64,000 nt of DNA from Schlesneria paludicola DSM 18645 (GTDB lineage: Bacteria; Planctomycetota; Planctomycetia; Planctomycetales; Planctomycetaceae): contig CAMAYU010000008.1 in assembly GCA_945862235.1 (NCBI GenBank), positions 1-64,000 of the forward strand, in the 5' to 3' direction. Below are positions 59,905 to 64,000 of the stretch, one piece after another. The notes under the pieces were generated by a model. That model saw only the letters and a program-made list of their open reading frames with translations, had not been told where the DNA came from and did no database searches. Every line of letters starts with the position of its first letter. The stretch's first letter is position 1. A program made the position numbers and the translations under genes.

Positions 59905-60072
59905 CCGGCTGTTGAAAAACGTAGAACAGGCGGGCCGGCTGTGGTACGGCTTTTTCGACGAGCGGTCAGGCGACCGGCAGAAGAAAGTAGTCCGGTCACT
60001 CCGTGATCGGAATCATCGAGTCACGGAGTGACTCGTCTGCTTTGGGGTAAGCTGTTTCCCGCCGCTCGCCTC
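59905..60072. repeat. Half element plus CGACCGGCAAGA-family palindrome
   Basis: Bases 59905-59960 match one arm of the 14673-14769 family (GGCTGTTGAAAAACGTAG, then ACAGGCGGGCCGGCTGT). From 59968 to 60072 is a full palindrome with outer arms AGGCGACCGGCAG and CGCCGCTCGCCT and an inner GGTCACTCCGTGA/TCACGGAGTGACT. Its right end overlaps the stop codon of the STAS gene. Confidence 0.8.
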
Positions 60073-60505
60073 AGATCGCGGCTGTCTCTGTCAGGCAATC
60101 GGCGGTGCCGTGGTTCGGAGCGACCATGGCGTCTTGTGGCTCGGTCTTGAGTTCGTACAGCCCGTCGAGGCCCATTTGAAAGAAGCGGCGGAACCAGAGC
60201 ATCCGCTGAACATTGGGCTGCGGGGTTGTCATGGCGAAACAGACGCCTCGCTTCTCCTGCCAATCGACCAGCATTCCGAAGAAGCCGCTGGGGATGTACT
60301 TCACGTAACGCATGTCGATGGAGATTGATCGACAACGCTCGTGCTCGATCAGCTTGAACAGCCCCTCGCGCAGGAGCGCCAAGTCGGCACCGTCCCAGAT
60401 TTCCATCTCGCCAATATGAAGATGATGGATGCCATCTTGAACGTTGATCAGCATCCGTTTGAAGTGGCGCTGTTGCGTCATGCCGAGTGTCATGCCGAGT
60501 GTCAT
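60071..60505 (-). CDS. STAS-domain protein with repeated start codons
   Basis: A 144-residue protein built mostly of one STAS domain, the fold of anti-sigma-factor antagonists. Key parts are FKRMLINVQDGIHHLHIGEM, LLREGLFKLIEHERCRSISI and DMRYVKYIPSGFFGMLVDWQ, where Ser in YIPSGFF takes the position of the phosphorylated Ser in SpoIIAA; RGVCFAMTTPQPNVQRMLWF follows. It may act in partner switching with a SpoIIE-type phosphatase such as that at 17123-18892; this is speculative. Three ATGs (60505, 60493, 60481) lie in a 12-base tandem repeat; GAGGG is 9 bases before the first, which I chose. A fourth in-frame ATG follows at 60454. Confidence 0.83.
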   Translation of the reverse strand: MTLGMTLGMTQQRHFKRMLINVQDGIHHLHIGEMEIWDGADLALLREGLFKLIEHERCRSISIDMRYVKYIPSGFFGMLVDWQEKRGVCFAMTTPQPNVQRMLWFRRFFQMGLDGLYELKTEPQDAMVAPNHGTADCLTETAAI

Positions 60506-60510
60506 GCCGA
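60479..60510. repeat. Tandem 12-base repeat at the STAS start
   Basis: CATGCCGAGTGT occurs as three near-perfect units (plus strand). On the minus strand each unit gives an in-frame ATG and the peptide MTLG. Gain or loss of a unit would keep the frame but change the N-terminus and start spacing. Confidence 0.9.
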
Positions 60511-60683
60511 GTGTCCCTCATCCGATTCATGCTCATCTGGCGAAGTTCACGGTGACTTCGCTCTGATGCATCTCGGAAAGCAAACACCGGGCCGGAACCG
60601 CAAACGGTCCCAAGATCGACATAACCACTGTGGAAACAGGGCATTCGTGCCGAAGTCCGCAGGGCAGCAATCGGATCCCTGTT

Positions 60684-60716
60684 GAAGAAAAGCCACACGC
60701 CGAAAGCGGGTGTGGC
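60684..60716 (-). terminator. Intrinsic terminator after the Zn-ribbon gene
   Basis: On the minus strand GCCACACCCGC-TTTCG-GCGTGTGGC forms a stem of about 9 to 10 bases (60692-60716) followed by TTTTCTTC. It lies 70 bases after the Zn-ribbon gene stop. Confidence 0.87.
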
Positions 60717-60786
60717 AAACGGGCATCATCACGAGGGAACAAGTGCCGAACTGGCTCGAGGTGTGGCACTCACTGGGAAAACAGGC

Positions 60787-61485
60787 TCAGCCAACGAAGT
60801 ACATCAGTCGGCCACAGGTGCAAAACTTGATCTTGCCGCTCTTGAGTTCGACCATGACTTGAGATGTCAGGCCGATGTAACAGGAACCGCAGGACCGTTC
60901 CTTCACCGGTGCCAATGCCTTTGCTCCGTAAGCGGCAACCAGTCGCTGATAAACCGGAATCACGTCAGGAGGCAGGACCGACTCTACGTCGCTCACCTTC
61001 ACCGTCAGCTCTTCGATCTCCTGCCGCAGGCCCGCCTCTTTCTCCTGGACTGTGGCGGAGAACGTCTTGAGTTCTGCTTCGATGCGCACGATCCCGGCTT
61101 CGGTTTCGGTCACATCGGCAAACAGCTCATCGACCCGTTCCAAGGTTTCGATGATTTCGTCTTCGAGGACGCTGTTGGCCATCTTGTCTGCCGCGATCTG
61201 AGTTCGGAGCGCGTCGTACTCGCGGTTGGATGAGACCGCGTGCAGTTTCGATTCGAGATCGCGGATGCGATCTTCGTTGGACTTCAGTTGGAGGCTCTTC
61301 TGTTCTGAAGTAACTTTCAATTGCTTGAGCTTCAATCTCTGAGCTTCAAATGCCGCCCGCTTCGTGTTGATCGTCGTCTGTCGGGAGGCGATCTGAAGTG
61401 GACCATCCTTGAGTTGTCGGGTCCGCGCCTCAAGCTGCTCTCGCAAATCGTGAATTGCCTTCAGCCCGGTATTGATCGGCGTCAT
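60787..61485 (-). CDS. Coiled-coil C4-type zinc-ribbon protein
   Basis: A 232-residue cytoplasmic protein of the coiled-coil plus zinc-ribbon family (CT398/CdsZ-like). Residues about 5-170 are a long antiparallel coiled coil (LREQLEARTRQLKDGPLQIA, LESKLHAVSSNREYDALRTQ, EDEIIETLERVDELFADVTE). The C-terminal ribbon has two Cys pairs, ERSCGSCYIGLTSQVMVELK and KFCTCGRLMYF. Chlamydial CT398 binds sigma-54 and secretion-system proteins; a planctomycete role is unknown. It lies directly after rpoD on the same strand but is separated by a terminator, so it probably has its own promoter. The start ATG has GGAG upstream. Confidence 0.92.
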   Translation of the reverse strand: MTPINTGLKAIHDLREQLEARTRQLKDGPLQIASRQTTINTKRAAFEAQRLKLKQLKVTSEQKSLQLKSNEDRIRDLESKLHAVSSNREYDALRTQIAADKMANSVLEDEIIETLERVDELFADVTETEAGIVRIEAELKTFSATVQEKEAGLRQEIEELTVKVSDVESVLPPDVIPVYQRLVAAYGAKALAPVKERSCGSCYIGLTSQVMVELKSGKIKFCTCGRLMYFVG

Positions 61486-61534
61486 CCATTCGCTCCACGG
61501 AGGTGAGTCTGTCCAAGTGCTGGCCGGACTATAA

Positions 61535-61570
61535 CAAGAAAACGCGAGCCGGTCTTTCGACCGACTCGCG
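61535..61570 (-). terminator. Intrinsic terminator of rpoD
   Basis: CGCGAGCCGGTC and GACCGACTCGCG pair around TTTC (61543-61570). On the minus strand TTTTCTTGTTAT follows (61542-61535 and beyond). It lies 42 bases after the rpoD stop. Confidence 0.9.
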
Positions 61571-61612
61571 TCCTTTTGAGTCCAAGCAGTAACAGGCCTC
61601 GCATCAGCAAAA

Positions 61613-63274
61613 TCAGTTGGCGGGAGCCGCCGCCGTCGCGAGCGTGTCCAAGAACCCCTTCAGTTGCTTGCTGCGCACCGGGTGCTGCAACTTCCGAACG
61701 GCCTTCGCTTCAATCTGTCGCACGCGTTCCCGAGTCACCTTGAAAATACGGCCGACTTCTTCGAGCGTGTAGGTGTAGCCGTCGCCGAGACCGTACCGCA
61801 GTTTGATGATCTCACGCTCACGATAAGTCAGCGTCTTCAGGACCACATCGATCTTGTCCTTCAGCATCTCTTGCGTCGCAGAATTGACGGGACTTTCGGT
61901 CGATTCGTCTTCGATGAAGTCGCCGAAGAAGCTGTCTTCACTCTCCCCGACGGGCCGATCAAGACTGATCGGGTGTCGAGAAATCTTCAAGACGCGCCGC
62001 GTCTCTTCGAGGCTCACTCCCGCAGCTTCTGCAGTTTCTTCGATGGTCGGTTCGCGTCCCTTGTCTTGCAACAGCTTCTTGCTGACCTTGCGCAACTTCG
62101 ACATCGTTTCGATCATGTGAACTGGGATGCGGATCGTGCGGGCCTGATCGGCGATGGCTCGCGTGATGGCCTGCCGAATCCACCATGTGGCATACGTCGA
62201 GAACTTGTAGCCGCGTCGATACTCGTACTTATCGACGGCTCGCATCAAGCCGGTGTTTCCCTCTTGGATGAGGTCAAGGAAGCTCAGCCCGCGGTTGCGG
62301 TACTTCTTCGCGATCGAAACCACCAGCCGCAGATTCCCGCCGGACAACTCACGCATCGCCTGTTCGTAGGCGGCAAAGCGTTCGTGAATTTCTTCGATCC
62401 GTCTGCTGAGGCTCTTCGGATCCTCCAGCGTCATCAGCATCAGATCGCGAAGTTCCTTCTGCAGATTGGCCCGTTCGTCCTTTGCCGACTTCAAGTGCTT
62501 CAGGCCATCGACCTGTCGCTGAAGCTCCGTCATGCGGCGGGCAAGCTGTTCCATGCGGCGCATGGTTGGCTGCAAACGTTGCGTACGCAGACTGAGTTCT
62601 TCCAGCAACGTGACCATCTTGCGACGGCGCTGTGTCAGCGACAGTCGCGCGGCGGCGATTTCCGCAGTGGAACTCTCCGGGTTGAGGCAAACTTCAAAGT
62701 CGAGGGAACTCCTGCTCCGCAAGTTTTCCAGCGTCTTCAAATTGTGAGGCATCCGCCCCAGAATCTGGTTCTTTTCCAGTCCCTCGGTCACCGACACTTT
62801 GATCGTCCGGTCGAAGGGCAGTTCGCTGCGATGCACCTTCGTGAGAATGTCGATCGACAACTTCAGCGCGTATTCACTCTCCAGCAAGTGCCGACGGAAC
62901 CGCTTCCGCGTCACTTCAATCTTCTTGGCGAGCGAAATCTCTTGTTCGCGCGTCAGCAGTGGAATCTCACCCATCTGGGTCAGATACATCCGGACGGGAT
63001 CGTCGATCTTGCGTGACTTTTCTTCGCCCGGTTCTTTGGGCTTGGTCACTTTGAGTTTCAACGGACGCTTGCGCAGGTCATCCAAATTGATGGGCAACTT
63101 GGAGTCGGGAACGATCTCGATGCCGAGTTCGTCCATCGACTCCAAGAGGTTGTCCAGCTTCTCGGGATTGACCGCTTCATCGGGCAAATAGTCATTCACT
63201 TGAGTGAACGTCAGGAAGCCCTGTTGTTTGCCGGTTTCAATCAGTTGGTTCAAACCTTGGTCGAGTCGGTACAC
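61613..63274 (-). CDS. rpoD: Primary sigma factor RpoD (sigma-70/SigA)
   Basis: A 553-residue primary sigma factor. From GTG 63274 it begins [20 protein letters not shown] with region 1.1, then region 1.2 ([20 protein letters not shown]), a non-conserved insert (about 150-280), regions 2.1-2.4 ([60 protein letters not shown]), region 3 ([20 protein letters not shown]) and region 4 with [20 protein letters not shown] and [27 protein letters not shown] lies 6 bases before the GTG; the TTG at 63289 is itself part of that site and is unlikely to be the start. The gene order dnaG-rpoD matches the macromolecular synthesis operon. Confidence 0.97.
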   Translation of the reverse strand: MYRLDQGLNQLIETGKQQGFLTFTQVNDYLPDEAVNPEKLDNLLESMDELGIEIVPDSKLPINLDDLRKRPLKLKVTKPKEPGEEKSRKIDDPVRMYLTQMGEIPLLTREQEISLAKKIEVTRKRFRRHLLESEYALKLSIDILTKVHRSELPFDRTIKVSVTEGLEKNQILGRMPHNLKTLENLRSRSSLDFEVCLNPESSTAEIAAARLSLTQRRRKMVTLLEELSLRTQRLQPTMRRMEQLARRMTELQRQVDGLKHLKSAKDERANLQKELRDLMLMTLEDPKSLSRRIEEIHERFAAYEQAMRELSGGNLRLVVSIAKKYRNRGLSFLDLIQEGNTGLMRAVDKYEYRRGYKFSTYATWWIRQAITRAIADQARTIRIPVHMIETMSKLRKVSKKLLQDKGREPTIEETAEAAGVSLEETRRVLKISRHPISLDRPVGESEDSFFGDFIEDESTESPVNSATQEMLKDKIDVVLKTLTYREREIIKLRYGLGDGYTYTLEEVGRIFKVTRERVRQIEAKAVRKLQHPVRSKQLKGFLDTLATAAAPAN

Positions 63275-63467
63275 CTGAAACTCCTCCAAAAAACTGATTC
63301 AACTCGTTGATTGCATCTGTAGTGAGTGTCCGAAGCTCAACGCTCGGACCTGATTTTGTTCTGAGCCAATTCGGTTTGAAGCCATCCTGCCTGAGTCACA
63401 TCTCGTCTTGCGACACGCCGCCATTCCTTCCGTAGCGTTTCTATTGCGAAGGTCGGGCCAAACCGCC

Positions 63468-64000
63468 TCAAACCTTTCTTGATGAACGCCGCTGGTGAAA
63501 TTGGGAGGCTTGTTTGAGCAAATCGAGTGTTTCCTGTGTCAGACTCGCAGACTCACGCGGCCGTTCAATCAGCCGACCTTGAGCTGCACGATGACTGTCT
63601 TGTGTTCGACGCCACTTCAAACCATCCAACACTTGCCGCAGCAGTCCATTGAAGGAATCGTCTCCCTCCCGGGCGGCATCCTGTGCCAGCCTGATCGCGA
63701 TCTCCCGTTCGCGAGCCTGTTCGTCGATCCAAACGATCAAGCCCTTCAAGTCGGGGCACTCCAGTCGAGTCAGCACTTTGTCGAAGCTGGGCAACTGACC
63801 GTCATCGCTCAAATCAAAGCAGACGGTCAACAGTTCCTGCAGGACTTCGTTCTTAAAATCATCCGTGCCAATCTCTCGCCGAACCGCGTCAACTATATCC
63901 GGCGAAGTGAAGAGGAGCTGGAGTAATTCGCACTCCAGCAGATCGTCTTTGCTTTGAGTTTGCTGGAGTGAAAGGATCGCCGGTCTCCAGCGGTGTTGCG
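63468..64000 (-). CDS. dnaG: DNA primase DnaG, C-terminal part (runs off the window)
   Basis: The 3' part of dnaG, 177 codons, open without a stop to the window edge. The usual primase catalytic domains lie outside. The visible region is the helicase-binding C-terminal domain: DDLLECELLQLLFTSPDIVD is the typical hinge (ExELLxLL...P), followed by IGTDDFKNEVLQELLTVCFD, LECPDLKGLIVWIDEQARER and the final helix ASLTQETLDLLKQASQFHQR. In bacteria this domain contacts DnaB helicase. A TTG at 63830 is an internal codon, not a start. The stop is about 190 bases before rpoD on the same strand. Family assignment is by motif pattern and by synteny with rpoD. Confidence 0.87.
   Translation of the reverse strand, partial: QHRWRPAILSLQQTQSKDDLLECELLQLLFTSPDIVDAVRREIGTDDFKNEVLQELLTVCFDLSDDGQLPSFDKVLTRLECPDLKGLIVWIDEQAREREIAIRLAQDAAREGDDSFNGLLRQVLDGLKWRRTQDSHRAAQGRLIERPRESASLTQETLDLLKQASQFHQRRSSRKV

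Noticed and set aside
60479-60510. CRISPR-like array
   Set aside because: The units are 12 bases without spacers and lie in a coding start. No other regularly spaced repeats occur in the window.
63468-63830. Separate 120-codon gene beginning at TTG 63830
   Set aside because: The frame stays open to the window edge, and the upstream translation matches the DnaG C-terminal domain, so this is an internal codon.

Overview
The window is bacterial chromosome from a planctomycete (Planctomycetota). This rests on the gene families, not on a database search: a paired DUF1549/DUF1553 cytochrome-type protein and Tat-exported DUF1501 protein, two DUF1080 proteins, an ECF sigma factor next to a soluble Ser/Thr kinase, secreted PQQ-like and proline-rich proteins, and kdsA, which implies a Kdo-containing outer membrane. 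The GC-rich DNA carries about 49 supported protein genes, one tRNA-Ser(CGA) and five good intrinsic terminators. The minus-strand gene at the right edge runs off the window.

Layout. 0-14 kb: maf; nitroreductase/DUF1501/DUF1553 cluster; TlpA-like thioredoxin; small secreted proteins; crcB; PQQ propeller; aldo/keto reductase. 14.8-21 kb: ECF sigma, Ser/Thr kinase, FHA-GAF-SpoIIE-type phosphatase, DinG-like helicase, tRNA-Ser. 21.7-31.5 kb: proline-rich protein, rhomboid-like protein without its catalytic Ser, coiled-coil membrane protein, purple-acid-phosphatase-like lipoprotein, aldolase-like protein, orphan ExbB/MotA, beta-lactamase-fold hydrolase. 32-38 kb: ubiD-ubiE/menG-ubiX (quinone synthesis) and cbiMN-cbiQ-cbiO (Co/Ni ECF transporter). 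38-47 kb: macro-domain protein, tandem pilin-like proteins, large hybrid histidine kinase, PGRP-type amidase, a hydrolase-fold protein lacking its nucleophile, DUF1080. 47-57 kb: SelD-type FAD oxidoreductase, pyrE, secreted proteins, DTW enzyme, second DUF1080, NtrC-type regulator with its histidine kinase. 57-64 kb: kdsA, transglutaminase-like lipoprotein, STAS protein, Zn-ribbon protein, rpoD and the 3' part of dnaG.

The most unusual feature is between the genes. Most gaps hold a 60-200 bp imperfect palindrome. These fall into several recurring families, the largest with arms like TAGCCCGACGCGCAAGCGAG or CCAACCCGAAGCGTGAGCGA. Some sit inside one another, two composites share borders but carry different internal palindromes, and one short family has entered the DUF1553 gene twice in frame. 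This looks like a population of non-autonomous palindromic elements moved or copied in trans. No transposase, integrase, prophage or CRISPR array was found.

Many likely starts are downstream of the longest open frame and are GTG or TTG behind a good Shine-Dalgarno; these were used where visible.
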